DNA from: Phenylobacterium sp.
Lineage (GTDB): Bacteria > Pseudomonadota > Alphaproteobacteria > Caulobacterales > Caulobacteraceae
NCBI RefSeq assembly: GCF_013822795.1
Contig: NZ_PNLB01000008.1
Span: 62,001-126,000 of the forward strand
Direction: 5' to 3'
DNA: 64,000 nt
Positions 17,533 through 26,497 of the stretch are shown here, one piece after another. A program made the translations under genes and the position numbers. Each line of letters begins with the position of its first letter. Position 1 is the first letter of the stretch. A model generated the notes under the pieces. It saw nothing but the letters and a program-made list of their open reading frames with translations. It did no database searches and had not been told where the DNA came from.

Positions 17533-18674
17533 GCGAAGTTCGAGCCGCCCCCCGGCCGCTTGCGATCGGCGTGGTCATCGCCACCGCGGCGATCTTCGGA
17601 CTTACCTACGGCCTGGTCTCGCCGCTGATCTCGCTGAACCTGGTCAAGCGCGGCCTGGGCGAAGGGGCCATCGGCCTGAATGCGGCGATGTACGCGCTCG
17701 GCGTGCTGCTGGTGGCGGTCTTTCTGCCGCGACTGGCGGCGCGCTTTGGCCTGCGCAGCCTCAGCCTGACGGCGCTGGCGGCCGCCGCGGTGGTGCTGGC
17801 GCTGTTCCCGGCCGCGCCGTGGATCTGGCTGTGGTTCCCGCTGCGCTTCTGTCTGGGTCTCGCGTCCGAACTGCTGTTCGTCAGCTCCGAGGCCTGGCTG
17901 AACGGCATGGCCACCGAGGAGAGCCGCGGCCGCACCATGGCCGCCTACACCGCCACCCTGTCGCTCGGCTACGCGGTCGGGCCGATGGTCCTCTCGGTGG
18001 TCGGGACCGACGGAGCCACGGCCTACCTGATCGGCGCCGGCATCACCCTGACGGCCTTCGCAGTGATGGCGCTCTCGAGGGTGCACGCGCCCCGCTTCGA
18101 CGAGCCGCCGACCGTGCGGCCGTTGGCCTATCTGAAGCTCGCCCCGGTCGGGATCGCCGCCACCGCGCTGAACGCCGCAATCGAGACCGCCGGCCTCAGC
18201 TTCTTCGCCATCTACGCCATGCACTCGGGCTGGAACGAACCGGGCGCGGCGCGGCTGCTCTCGACGCTGCTGGTCGGGGCGGTGCTGCTGCAGTTGCCGA
18301 TCGGCTGGCTGGCCGACCGCGTCGACCGCCGCCGACTGTTGGTCAGCCTGGCGCTGCTGGCCGCAGGCGGAGCGCTCGTCTGGCCGCTGATCCTGCCCGA
18401 TCCCTACCTGGCCTATCCGGCCATCTTTCTGTGGGGCGGGGTGTTCGTCGGGGTCTACACCATCGCGCTGGCCCATGTCGGCGGCCGCTTCAGCGGCGGC
18501 GACCTGGTCGGGATCTATGCGGTGATGTCATTGGCCTGGGGCTTGGGAGCCCTGCTCGGCCCGGCCACGGCCGGCCTGGCCATGGAGGCGACCCCGCAGG
18601 GCCTGCCGCTGTTCGCCGCCGCAGCCTGTTTCGGCTTCGCGGTGCTGGCCTGGCGCCTGCGCAAGGGCGCATAG
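17529..18674 (+). CDS. Major facilitator superfamily transporter
   Basis: A 381-residue MFS protein with 12 predicted helices, motif A-like WLADRVDRRRL in the central loop, and SSEAWLNGMATEESRGRTMAAYT in the N-terminal half, as in the YcaD/UMF2-like group. Substrate unknown. GTG start, overlapping the stop of the membrane papain-like gene by four bases, so the two are co-translated. Confidence 0.83.
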   Translation: MSEVRAAPRPLAIGVVIATAAIFGLTYGLVSPLISLNLVKRGLGEGAIGLNAAMYALGVLLVAVFLPRLAARFGLRSLSLTALAAAAVVLALFPAAPWIWLWFPLRFCLGLASELLFVSSEAWLNGMATEESRGRTMAAYTATLSLGYAVGPMVLSVVGTDGATAYLIGAGITLTAFAVMALSRVHAPRFDEPPTVRPLAYLKLAPVGIAATALNAAIETAGLSFFAIYAMHSGWNEPGAARLLSTLLVGAVLLQLPIGWLADRVDRRRLLVSLALLAAGGALVWPLILPDPYLAYPAIFLWGGVFVGVYTIALAHVGGRFSGGDLVGIYAVMSLAWGLGALLGPATAGLAMEATPQGLPLFAAAACFGFAVLAWRLRKGA

Positions 18675-18699
18675 GCCCGAGGGACGGCTCCCCCGGGCC
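18674..18699. terminator. Hairpin between convergent transporter and thiolase genes
   Basis: GGCCCGAGGG pairs with CCCCCGGGCC (one mismatch) across a 6-base loop, starting at the MFS stop codon. Probable shared transcript end; no T-run. Confidence 0.45.
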
Positions 18700-18707
18700 C
18701 GCTGTCG

Positions 18708-19946
18708 TCAGATGCGCTCGACGATGATCGCCGGGGCCATGCCGCCGGCGGCGCACATGGTGATCAGCCCGCGCTTCAGGTCGCGGCGTTCCAGTTCGTC
18801 GAGAACGGTGCCGATCAGGATCGAACCGGTGGCGCCGATCGGATGGCCCAGCGCCATCGCCCCGCCGTTCACATTGACCTTTTCACGGTCGAGCTTCAGG
18901 TCGCGGATGAACTTCTCGGCCACGACCGCGAAGGCCTCGTTGATCTCGAACAGGTCGATGTCGTCGATGGTCAGGCCGGCCTTGGCCAGCACCTTCTGCG
19001 CCGCAGGCACCGGGGCATTCAGCATCAGGGTCGGGCTGTCGCCCATGTTCGCCATGGCCACCACCCGGCCGCGCGCCTTCAGGCCGTTCTTGGCGGCGTA
19101 GGCCGGCGAGGCCAGCAGCACCGCCGCCGCCCCATCGACCACGCCCGACGAATTGCCTGCGTGGTGGACGTGGGTGATCTTCAGGTCCGGATAGACCTGG
19201 CGGATCAGGTCGCCATAGGTGGTGCCCTTGTCGTCGACCGGCACATTGGCGATCATTTCGAACGACGCCTTCAGGGCCGAGAGGCCCTCCAGCGTGGTCT
19301 GCGGACGCGGGAACTCCTCGCGGTCCAGGGCCAACGAGCCGTCCTCGCGATAGACCGGCACCAGCGACTTGTCGAAGCGGCCTTCGCGGATCGCCACGTC
19401 GGCGCGCTGCTGGCTGAGCAGGGCCAGTTCGTCGAGCGCCTGCCGCGGGATCCCCTCGAGCGTGGCGATGGCGTCGGCGCAGACGCCCTGCTGGCTCTGC
19501 GGATGGCGCGCGCGCAGGCGCAGGTTGCCGCCGTCCATCATCGGCGGCGTCGACGGATCGCCCGTCGAGGAGGTGTAGGACATCATCTCGGTGCCGCCGG
19601 CGATCACCAGGTCTTCCATGCCCGACATGATCTGGGCGGCGGCCAGGTTCACCGTGGTGATGCCCGAGCCGCAGAAGCGGTCCAGGGTCATGCCGCTGGC
19701 CTTGACGTCATAGCCGGCGTCGAGCGCGGCCATGCGGCCGAGGTCGCCGCCCTGCTTGCCGCGCTGGCTGGAGGTGCCCCAGATGATGTCGTCGACTTCG
19801 CCGGTCTTCAGGTTATTGCGCTCGGCCAGCGCCTTGAGAACCGTGGCCGCCAGGTGCTGCGGGTGAAAGTCGGCCAGCGCGCCTTTGCCGACCTTGCCGA
19901 TGCCGCGTGGCGTGCGACAGGCGTCGATGATCAGGGCCTCGGGCAT
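18708..19946 (-). CDS. Acetyl-CoA C-acyltransferase (thiolase)
   Basis: The 412-residue thiolase joins or cleaves acyl-CoA units. The acyl-carrying cysteine is C92 (LDRFCGSG), H368 lies in MALGHPIGATGS and the second active cysteine C398 in MCAAGGMA, so the enzyme looks intact. The length and the FCGSGI context resemble degradative FadA/FadI-type thiolases more than short-chain biosynthetic ones. It is transcribed alone. The enoyl-CoA hydratase, acyl-CoA dehydrogenase and thioesterases elsewhere in the window could act in the same general fatty-acid or aromatic-acid breakdown. Confidence 0.92.
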   Translation of the reverse strand: MPEALIIDACRTPRGIGKVGKGALADFHPQHLAATVLKALAERNNLKTGEVDDIIWGTSSQRGKQGGDLGRMAALDAGYDVKASGMTLDRFCGSGITTVNLAAAQIMSGMEDLVIAGGTEMMSYTSSTGDPSTPPMMDGGNLRLRARHPQSQQGVCADAIATLEGIPRQALDELALLSQQRADVAIREGRFDKSLVPVYREDGSLALDREEFPRPQTTLEGLSALKASFEMIANVPVDDKGTTYGDLIRQVYPDLKITHVHHAGNSSGVVDGAAAVLLASPAYAAKNGLKARGRVVAMANMGDSPTLMLNAPVPAAQKVLAKAGLTIDDIDLFEINEAFAVVAEKFIRDLKLDREKVNVNGGAMALGHPIGATGSILIGTVLDELERRDLKRGLITMCAAGGMAPAIIVERI

Positions 19947-20046
19947 ATCGTGTTCCTTCCTGGTGTCTCCGGCGCGCGCCGGTTCGTTTGGAGGAACAGT
20001 CGTCCACCCGCCGCCACGTCAGTCCAGCGCAAATGCGTCGCAGGCC

Positions 20047-21057
20047 TCAGGCCGAGAAGATCCAACCGCCCGGCAGCGACGACAGCTGCACCCCGGCCAG
20101 GATCAGCACGTCCGGGCCGCCCAGGTTGACGAGTACGTCGCTCCCCACCTGGCTGACGGTATAGGCGACGCCGCCCTCGACCCGAACCCGGTCGCCCTCG
20201 CCGGCATTGAAGTCCAGCACCCGGTCGATGCCCGCGCCCGCAAATGTGTTGAAGATATCAGCCCCGCTGCCGCCGGCGACGGTGTCGGTTCCGCGGTCGC
20301 CGCTGATGAAGTCGTCGCCGCCCTCGCCGTACAGCACGTCCGAGTTCTGGCCGCCGCGCAGGGTGTCATTTCCCTCGCCGCCGAAGCCGGTGTCGTCGCC
20401 CATGTTGCCGTAGACCTGGTCGGCGCCCTCGTCGCCATAGAGCAGGTCGCCGTCCTGGCCGCCGACCACCCAGTCGTCGCCTTCGCGTCCGCGGATGGTG
20501 TCGCGGCCGGTGTTGCCGTTGATGTCGTCGAACCGGATGCCGCCGACGATCGAGTCCTCGCCCGCGTCCCCCCGCATATAGCTGTCGCCGGGCCCGTAGT
20601 TGGTCCCGCTGACAATGACGTCGTTCCCCGCCCCGCCATAGATGATGTCGTAGCCGCCGCCGCCGTCGATGGTGTCATGGCCGTCGAAGCCGCGCAGTAT
20701 GTCGTCGTGCGAGGCGCCCAATAGGCTGTCGTCGCCGTTGAGGATGATCTGGAACGCCGTCGGCATGTCGCCGTCCGCGGCCAGTCCGACGATGCGCGTC
20801 GCCGAGGCGGAAAATCCCGAGACGTCGAAATGCAGGTAGCCGGACAGGTTCTCCTGGATATGGCTCAGCTCGCCGCCCGCGAGACGGCCCGCGCCGTCGA
20901 AGCTGAAGTTCCCGAACAGCGCCACCCGGTCGCCGAAGGCGCCGTCAGAGTAGATCCGCCCGGTGTTGGCCAGGGTGACCACGCCGCTGAAAAGAATATT
21001 GAGATCAATGGTGTCCATGTTGACGCCAAACCTGGCGCCGGCCTTCAGAAACGCCAT
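20047..21057 (-). CDS. RTX calcium-binding secreted protein
   Basis: The 336-residue protein has a unique N-terminal part (1-115) and a run of glycine/aspartate-rich nonapeptides of the GGxGxDxhx type (about 120-285: GGAGNDVI, GGEGNDTL, GEGGDDFI, GGSGADIF), which fold as a calcium-loaded beta roll. A short C-terminal domain follows. There is no signal peptide, as expected for type I secretion. I start at the ATG at 21057 because GGGAG lies at the right distance; an upstream in-frame start would add 18 residues. No ABC/MFP secretion genes are nearby, and no enzymatic domain can be seen. Confidence 0.87.
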   Translation of the reverse strand: MAFLKAGARFGVNMDTIDLNILFSGVVTLANTGRIYSDGAFGDRVALFGNFSFDGAGRLAGGELSHIQENLSGYLHFDVSGFSASATRIVGLAADGDMPTAFQIILNGDDSLLGASHDDILRGFDGHDTIDGGGGYDIIYGGAGNDVIVSGTNYGPGDSYMRGDAGEDSIVGGIRFDDINGNTGRDTIRGREGDDWVVGGQDGDLLYGDEGADQVYGNMGDDTGFGGEGNDTLRGGQNSDVLYGEGGDDFISGDRGTDTVAGGSGADIFNTFAGAGIDRVLDFNAGEGDRVRVEGGVAYTVSQVGSDVLVNLGGPDVLILAGVQLSSLPGGWIFSA

Positions 21058-21282
21058 CACATGCTCCCGTCGGTTCGCCGGCATGACGGGCTCGCCCCAG
21101 ACGCGCGTCAATGGCCAACGCGCGCAAGTGGCGCGGTGTTAAGACGAATTAGGAAAATCCGGCCACGCCGCAGCCCCGCCTATGAGGCCAGGGTATCGCG
21201 CGCGACGTCCTGGGGTTTCACCCGATCCCTGGCTTGCCCGGCGACAGCTTCTCTGGCGGCTCGCAGCAATCGGAGCGTAGCC

Positions 21283-22827
21283 ATGGCCGCCAAGCAGCCG
21301 AACATCCTCGTCATCTGGGGCGACGACATCGGGATCAGCAACCTCAGTTGCTATTCCCACGGCCTGATGGGCTACGACACGCCCAACATCGACCGCCTCG
21401 CCAAGGAAGGGATGATGTTCCTCGATTCCTACGGCGAACAGTCCTGCACGGCCGGCCGCTCGTCGTTCATCACCGGCCAGAGCGTGCTGCGGACCGGGTT
21501 GTCGAAAGTCGGCGCGCCTGGGGCGCCGGTCGGGATGAGCGACAAGATCCTAACCATCGCCGGCGCGCTGAAGAACCAGGGCTACGCGACCGGGCAGTTC
21601 GGCAAGAACCACCTGGGCGACCTCAACCAGATGCTGCCGACTAACCACGGGTTCGACGAGTTCCTCGGCAACCTCTACCACCTCAACGCCGAGGAAGAGC
21701 CGGAGATGTACGACTACTTCCCCGACAAGGACTTCCCGAATTTCCGCAAGAAGAACGGCCCGCGGGGCGTCATTCACTCCTGGGCGACCGATGTCGACGA
21801 TCCGACCGTCCACGAGCGCTGGGGCAAGGTCGGCAAGCAGAAGATTGAAGAGACCGGCCCGCTGACCAAGGCGCGGATGGAAACCTGTGACGACGAATTC
21901 GTCGCCGCGGCCAAGGACTTCATCAAGCGCCAGAACGACGCCGATACGCCGTTCTTCGTGTGGGTGAACACCACGCACATGCACATGTTCACGCACACCA
22001 AGAAGTCGAGCCTGGGCCAGGCCGGCCGCTGGCAGTCGCCCTACCACGACACCATGATCGACCATGACAAGAACGTCGGAGACCTGCTCGACTATCTCGA
22101 CGAGCTGGGCCTGGCTGACGACACCTTCGTCATGTACTCGACCGACAACGGGCCGCACCGCAACAGCTGGCCGGACGGCGGCATGACCCCGTTCCGCAGC
22201 GAGAAGAACTCCAACTGGGAAGGCGCCTTCCGCGTTCCGAAGCTGGTGCGCTGGCCCGGCAAGGTCGAGGCCGGCTCGGTATCGCGCGAGATCGTCCAGC
22301 ACCACGACTGGTTCCCGACCTTCCTGGCCATCGCCGGCGAACCGGACATCGTGGAAAAGGTCAAGAAGGGCTACCAGGCCTGCGGCCGGACCTACAAGAA
22401 CCACATCGACGGCTTTAACCTGCTGCCCTACCTGACCGGCAAGGAGAAGGAGAGCCCGCGCAAGCTGTTCGTCTACATCAGCGACGACGGCGACATCCTG
22501 GGCGTCCGCTACGACAACTGGAAAGTCGTGTTCATGGAGCAGCGGTGCCAAGGCACCATGCAGATCTGGGCCGAGCCGTTCACCCGGCTGCGCCTGCCCA
22601 AGCTGTTCAACCTGCGAACCGACCCCTACGAGTTCGCGGACGTCACCTCGAACAGCTACTACGAGTGGTTCCTCTACCACGCCTACATGCTCTACGGGGC
22701 CTGGGCGATCGCCGACCAATGGGCCGCGACGTTCAAGGATTTCCCGCCCATCCAGAAGCCGAACACCTTCACGATCGACGACGCGATCACCGCGCTTCAG
22801 GAAGCGTCCACGACCGGCGCCTCCTGA
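21283..22827 (+). CDS. Arylsulfatase
   Basis: The 514-residue sulfatase has D14-D15 (WGDDIG) as metal ligands and the formylglycine motif C55-T-A-G-R59, the CxAxR variant. Further metal or substrate residues are seen in GQFGKNHLGD and STDNGPH. A bulky hydrophobic segment near the C-terminus (YYEWFLYHAYMLYGAW) is typical of arylsulfatases close to family S1_4-like enzymes. No signal peptide was found, so the location is uncertain. The gene starts at the ATG at 21283 and is monocistronic. Its in vivo sulfate ester is unknown. Confidence 0.9.
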   Translation: MAAKQPNILVIWGDDIGISNLSCYSHGLMGYDTPNIDRLAKEGMMFLDSYGEQSCTAGRSSFITGQSVLRTGLSKVGAPGAPVGMSDKILTIAGALKNQGYATGQFGKNHLGDLNQMLPTNHGFDEFLGNLYHLNAEEEPEMYDYFPDKDFPNFRKKNGPRGVIHSWATDVDDPTVHERWGKVGKQKIEETGPLTKARMETCDDEFVAAAKDFIKRQNDADTPFFVWVNTTHMHMFTHTKKSSLGQAGRWQSPYHDTMIDHDKNVGDLLDYLDELGLADDTFVMYSTDNGPHRNSWPDGGMTPFRSEKNSNWEGAFRVPKLVRWPGKVEAGSVSREIVQHHDWFPTFLAIAGEPDIVEKVKKGYQACGRTYKNHIDGFNLLPYLTGKEKESPRKLFVYISDDGDILGVRYDNWKVVFMEQRCQGTMQIWAEPFTRLRLPKLFNLRTDPYEFADVTSNSYYEWFLYHAYMLYGAWAIADQWAATFKDFPPIQKPNTFTIDDAITALQEASTTGAS

Positions 22828-22944
22828 GCGACAAGGCCGGGGCGGCGGTTCTGGCCCGCCGTCCCGCGCCTATCGCGCCGCCCTTCCATTCCGTAACGTC
22901 ACTATCCGAACATCCGCCGGATGCTCGGGGAGGAGACTAACGTT

Positions 22945-24369
22945 ATGGACGCTGCTGCGATGAACGGCCTGCTGGCCAGGCAGAAGGCCGCTCACCTGCG
23001 TGACGGAGAGCCCTCCGCCCAGGTCCGCATCGATCGCATCGACCGCGCGATTGCGCTGCTGATCGACAACCGCGCGGCCATTGAGGACGCGATCAACCAG
23101 GACTTTGGCTCGCGTTCGCGCGAGGCGACCGCCTTCACCGACATCGCCGCGTCCATCGGCCCGCTCAAACACGCCAAGGATCATCTGGCCAAGTGGATGC
23201 GGCCCGAAAAGCGCAAGCCGACGCCGGCGATTCTCGGCCTGTTCGGCGCCAAGGCCGAGATCCGCTTCCAGCCCAAGGGCGTGGTCGGGATCATCAGCCC
23301 GTGGAACTTCCCGGTGAACCTGACCTTCGGGCCGCTGGCCGGGGTGCTGGCGGCCGGCAATCGGGCGATGATCAAGCCGTCCGAGTTCACCCCCGCCACG
23401 TCGGAGCTGATGGCGAAGATGTTCGCCGGCGCCTTCGCCGAAGAGGAAATCGCCGTAGTCACCGGCGGCCCTGAGGTCGGCCAGGCGTTCTCCTCGCTCG
23501 CCTTCGACCATCTGATCTTTACCGGCGCCACCTCGATCGCGCGGCACGTGATGCGCGCGGCCGCCGAAAACCTTGTGCCGCTGACCCTGGAACTTGGCGG
23601 CAAGAGCCCGGTGATCCTCGGCAAGTCGGCGGACATCGGCGTCGCCTCGGCGCGGATCATGAACGGCAAGACGCTGAACGCCGGGCAGATCTGCCTGGCC
23701 CCCGACTACGTCCTGACGCCCAAGGAAAGCCTGGAGCCGTTCATCGCCGGGGCCCAGGCCTCGGTGTCGAAGATGTTCCCGACCCTGAAGGACAACCCCG
23801 ACTACACCGCCATCGTCGCCCAACGGCACTACGACCGGATCAAGGGCTACATCGACGAGGCCAAGGCCAAGGGCGCGCGGGTGATCGAACTGAAGCCCGA
23901 GGGCGAGGACCTGTCGCAGCAGGAACATCGGAAGATCGCCCCGACCCTGATCATCGACCCCAGCGACGACCTGAAGGTCATGCAGGAGGAGATCTTCGGC
24001 CCGGTGCTGCCGGTGAAGACCTATTCCGGCATCGACGAGGCCATCGCCTATGTGAACAAGGGCGAGCGGCCGCTGGGCCTCTATTACTTCGGCTCCGACG
24101 AAGCCGAACGCGAGAAGGTGCTGGCGAGCACGACCTCCGGCGGGGTGACGGTCAACGACGTCATCTTCCACGTCGCCCAGGAGAATCTGCCCTTCGGCGG
24201 GGTCGGGCCGTCGGGCATGGGCAGCTATCACGGCGTCGACGGCTTCCGCGAGTTCAGCCACGCCAAGTCGATCTACCGGCAGATCAAGGCCGACAAGCCG
24301 CTGCAGCAGATGCGCCCGCCGTACGGTCCGGCCATTCGCAAGTACCTGGACGGCCAGCTGAAGCGCTGA
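22945..24369 (+). CDS. Coniferyl-aldehyde-dehydrogenase-like aldehyde dehydrogenase
   Basis: The 474-residue NAD(P)-dependent aldehyde dehydrogenase has ISPWNFPVNL, the general base E216 in LELGGKSP, and the nucleophile C250 in AGQICLAPDYV. The C-terminus (HAKSIYRQ...) and its length match the coniferyl aldehyde dehydrogenase subgroup, which oxidises aromatic or medium-chain aldehydes to acids. I choose the ATG at 22945 because GGGGAGGAG precedes it. A CATCCG-C-CGGATG dyad (22911-22923) lies just upstream and could bind a regulator. Ends at a strong bidirectional terminator. Confidence 0.9.
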   Translation: MDAAAMNGLLARQKAAHLRDGEPSAQVRIDRIDRAIALLIDNRAAIEDAINQDFGSRSREATAFTDIAASIGPLKHAKDHLAKWMRPEKRKPTPAILGLFGAKAEIRFQPKGVVGIISPWNFPVNLTFGPLAGVLAAGNRAMIKPSEFTPATSELMAKMFAGAFAEEEIAVVTGGPEVGQAFSSLAFDHLIFTGATSIARHVMRAAAENLVPLTLELGGKSPVILGKSADIGVASARIMNGKTLNAGQICLAPDYVLTPKESLEPFIAGAQASVSKMFPTLKDNPDYTAIVAQRHYDRIKGYIDEAKAKGARVIELKPEGEDLSQQEHRKIAPTLIIDPSDDLKVMQEEIFGPVLPVKTYSGIDEAIAYVNKGERPLGLYYFGSDEAEREKVLASTTSGGVTVNDVIFHVAQENLPFGGVGPSGMGSYHGVDGFREFSHAKSIYRQIKADKPLQQMRPPYGPAIRKYLDGQLKR

Positions 24370-24485
24370 CCGGGGCCGCCAGTTCCGAATCGGCGGGGCG
24401 GGCGGCGCTCGTCCCGCTCTCGCCGGCGGCGGACTCGGCGACTAGACGGCGACGTCTGGAAATCGCGGCCCGCGACGCATCCAAC

Positions 24486-24518
24486 AAAAAACGCCGCCCC
24501 GAGGGGCGGCGCTCTTTT
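24486..24518. terminator. Bidirectional intrinsic terminator
   Basis: A nine-base GC stem CGCCGCCCC/GGGGCGGCG flanked by six A on the left and CTCTTTT on the right, between the convergent aldehyde dehydrogenase and ATPase-zeta genes. It works in both directions by sequence. Confidence 0.88.
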
Positions 24519-24537
24519 CGTGCAATGCTGGAAAGGC

Positions 24538-24861
24538 CTACTCGCCCGCGCGCAGTTGCTCGCGAGCCTGAGCCATCAGTTCGTCCATCTTCATGCGCAC
24601 TTCGCCTTCGCTGACGGCGACGCCCGAGCCCTTCAGGTCCTCGAACACCTTGCGCAGCACGTCTTCGTCGCCCGGCAGCTCGAAGTCGGACTTGACCACG
24701 GCCTTGGCGTATTCGGCGACGCTGTCGACACCCAGGCCCATCAGACCAGCGGCCCATTCGCCCAGCATGCGGTTGCGACGAGCACCAGCCTTGAATTCTT
24801 GCTCCTGGTCGAGCTCGAACTTCTTTTCAAAGCCACGCTCGCGATCGTCGAAGGTCGTCAT
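24538..24861 (-). CDS. ATP synthase inhibitor subunit zeta (DUF1476)
   Basis: The 107-residue DUF1476 protein is the alphaproteobacterial F1-ATPase zeta subunit: an N-terminal FDDRERGFEKKFELDQEQEFK inhibitory stretch (key residues are the DDRE and E-x-K-F pattern near 4-20) and a four-helix bundle with NRMLGEWAAGLMG. It binds F1 and blocks ATP hydrolysis. The ATG follows GGGGAA; an upstream in-frame start would add 46 residues not found in the family. This gene is restricted to Alphaproteobacteria, so it is the best single taxonomic marker here. Confidence 0.94.
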   Translation of the reverse strand: MTTFDDRERGFEKKFELDQEQEFKAGARRNRMLGEWAAGLMGLGVDSVAEYAKAVVKSDFELPGDEDVLRKVFEDLKGSGVAVSEGEVRMKMDELMAQAREQLRAGE

Positions 24862-25027
24862 GTGTTCCCCAGTAGGCGGTCGGTCGGCGTTGCATATCCC
24901 GTGAGCCGCGCCGTAGCAACGTAAACGCACGATGAGGCGCTGCGGCTCTTGCGCCGTTTGCGCCGCGCCGGCCAATCCGTTAGTTTTTTCGGGCCTCATA
25001 TGAGTGAGAGGGCCATACGGTCGGAGC

Positions 25028-25065
25028 CGCGCGCGTTTGCATCGAACTGCGCGCGTTTTTCGTTT
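25028..25065 (+). terminator. Terminator-like hairpin in purC leader
   Basis: A seven-base stem CGCGCGC/GCGCGCG with a 14-base loop, followed by GTTTTTCGTTTTT, lies 42 bases before purC and points into it. It looks like an intrinsic terminator. It could be an attenuator of the purine operon or stop transcripts entering from upstream. Confidence 0.6.
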
Positions 25066-25106
25066 TTCCGCTGGCGGCCAAGCCCTCGCTCTGGGAGAAG
25101 GCGCAC

Positions 25107-25865
25107 ATGACTACCCGCCGCAAGAAGATCTACGAAGGCAAGGCCAAGATCCTCTACGAGGGCCCCGAGCCCGGGACCCTGATCCAGTACTTCAAGGACG
25201 ACGCCACCGCGTTCAATTCGCAGAAGAAGGCGATCCTCGAAGGCAAGGGCGTCATCAACAACCGCATCAGCGAGTACGTGATGACCAAGCTGAACTCCAT
25301 CGGGGTTCAGAACCACTTCATCCGCCGGCTGAACCTGCGCGAGCAGCTGATCCGCGAGGTTGAGATCATCCCCCTTGAGGTCGTCTGCCGCAACGTGGCG
25401 GCCGGCAGCCTGTCGCAACGCTTCGGCCTGCCCGAAGGCCAGGCCCTGCCGCGCTCGATCATCGAGTTCTACCTGAAGGACGACAAGCTCAGCGACCCGA
25501 TGGTCGCCGAAGAGCACATCACCGCGTTCAACTGGGCCTCGACCCAGGAGATCGACGACATGATGGCCCTGACCCTGCGGGTGAACGACTTCCTCACCGG
25601 GCTGTTCGCCGGCGTCGGCATCACCCTGGTCGACTTCAAGGTCGAGTATGGCCGCATCTACGAGAACGACTTCTCGCGGGTGATCCTGGCCGACGAGATC
25701 AGCCCCGATTCGTGCCGCCTCTGGGACAGCCAGACGAACGAGAAGCTGGACAAGGACCGCTTCGGCCGCGACATGGGCGACGTCATCGAGGGGTACACCG
25801 AAGTGGCCCGTCGTCTCGGCATCATGAAAGAGATGCCTACTGTCATCCAAGGAGGCCTGCACTAG
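25107..25865 (+). CDS. purC: Phosphoribosylaminoimidazole-succinocarboxamide synthase
   Basis: PurC joins CAIR with aspartate, using ATP, to give SAICAR. The 252-residue protein has the N-terminal [12 protein letters not shown] nucleotide-binding hairpin, the [13 protein letters not shown] loop and the [10 protein letters not shown] and [14 protein letters not shown] metal/substrate motifs. ATG with GGGAGAAGG upstream. Its stop shares a base with the GTG of purS. A hairpin with a T-run lies in its leader. Confidence 0.97.
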   Translation: MTTRRKKIYEGKAKILYEGPEPGTLIQYFKDDATAFNSQKKAILEGKGVINNRISEYVMTKLNSIGVQNHFIRRLNLREQLIREVEIIPLEVVCRNVAAGSLSQRFGLPEGQALPRSIIEFYLKDDKLSDPMVAEEHITAFNWASTQEIDDMMALTLRVNDFLTGLFAGVGITLVDFKVEYGRIYENDFSRVILADEISPDSCRLWDSQTNEKLDKDRFGRDMGDVIEGYTEVARRLGIMKEMPTVIQGGLH

Positions 25866-26107
25866 TGCGCGCGAAAGTTCATGTGTTCCTGAAGCCCGGC
25901 GTGCTGGACGTTCAGGGCAAGGCCGTCGAGAGCGCTCTGCACGGCCTGGGCTGGCCGCAGGTCGACGGCGTGCGCGTCGGCAAGACCATCGAGTTCGACC
26001 TGAAGGACGCGACCGACAAGGCCGCCGCCGAGGCCCAGGTGAAGGACATGTGCGAGAAGCTGCTCGCCAACACCGTCATCGAAAGCTACCGGATCGAGGT
26101 GGCGTGA
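25865..26107 (+). CDS. purS: Phosphoribosylformylglycinamidine synthase subunit PurS
   Basis: The 80-residue PurS is the small bridging subunit of the three-part FGAM synthase (PurL small form, PurQ, PurS), which makes FGAM from FGAR and glutamine. It begins with AKVHVFLKPGVLDVQG, the family signature, and has the expected length. GTG start overlapping the purC stop by one base. PurQ is three genes downstream; purL is not in the window. Confidence 0.95.
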   Translation: MRAKVHVFLKPGVLDVQGKAVESALHGLGWPQVDGVRVGKTIEFDLKDATDKAAAEAQVKDMCEKLLANTVIESYRIEVA

Positions 26108-26484
26108 GAGGGCTAGTCGCCCTCTTCCCCATTCTCCCACTGATCCTGACCGCCTGCGCGCCGGAGCCTGAACCGCCCCGGCCGCGGCTGGCGCTCGACT
26201 GCTCGCTCTCCTACGAGGCCCTGTCGGCCAAGGTGCTGGCCCAGCCGGGCCTGATCCCCGCGCCGCAGGAGCGCGGCGAGCCTTACCGCTTCTACAACGT
26301 CCAGGGCGGCGGCGAGGCCTTCGTCCTGACCCAGCCCGGCGCGCCCGGCCATCCGGCGGTCTTCAAGCAGGAAGGGGCGCAGGAAAACGGCCGCAAGGTC
26401 ATGAAGAACACCGGCTGCGCCTATGGCGACAAGGCTGGATTCGATCAGGTGATGACCTATCTGGAGAGCCTGAGCGCCAGATGA
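26104..26484 (+). CDS. Small lipoprotein of unknown function within the pur operon
   Basis: The 126-residue product starts at a GTG that overlaps the purS stop (GTGA). It has a lipoprotein signal peptide: a hydrophobic stretch followed by the lipobox LTAC (Cys18), then a proline/glutamate-rich spacer APEPEPPRP. The mature part has two further cysteines (C33 and C106), which could form a disulfide in the periplasm. I do not recognise a family. Its tight coupling to purS suggests co-expression with purine synthesis, but no functional link is evident. Confidence 0.75.
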   Translation: MRGLVALFPILPLILTACAPEPEPPRPRLALDCSLSYEALSAKVLAQPGLIPAPQERGEPYRFYNVQGGGEAFVLTQPGAPGHPAVFKQEGAQENGRKVMKNTGCAYGDKAGFDQVMTYLESLSAR

Positions 26485-26497
26485 GGGGGCACTACCG

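Noticed and set aside
20200..20720. Apparent DNA repeat array in the RTX gene
   Set aside because: The periodicity follows the glycine/aspartate nonapeptide code and is protein-level, not a CRISPR or satellite.
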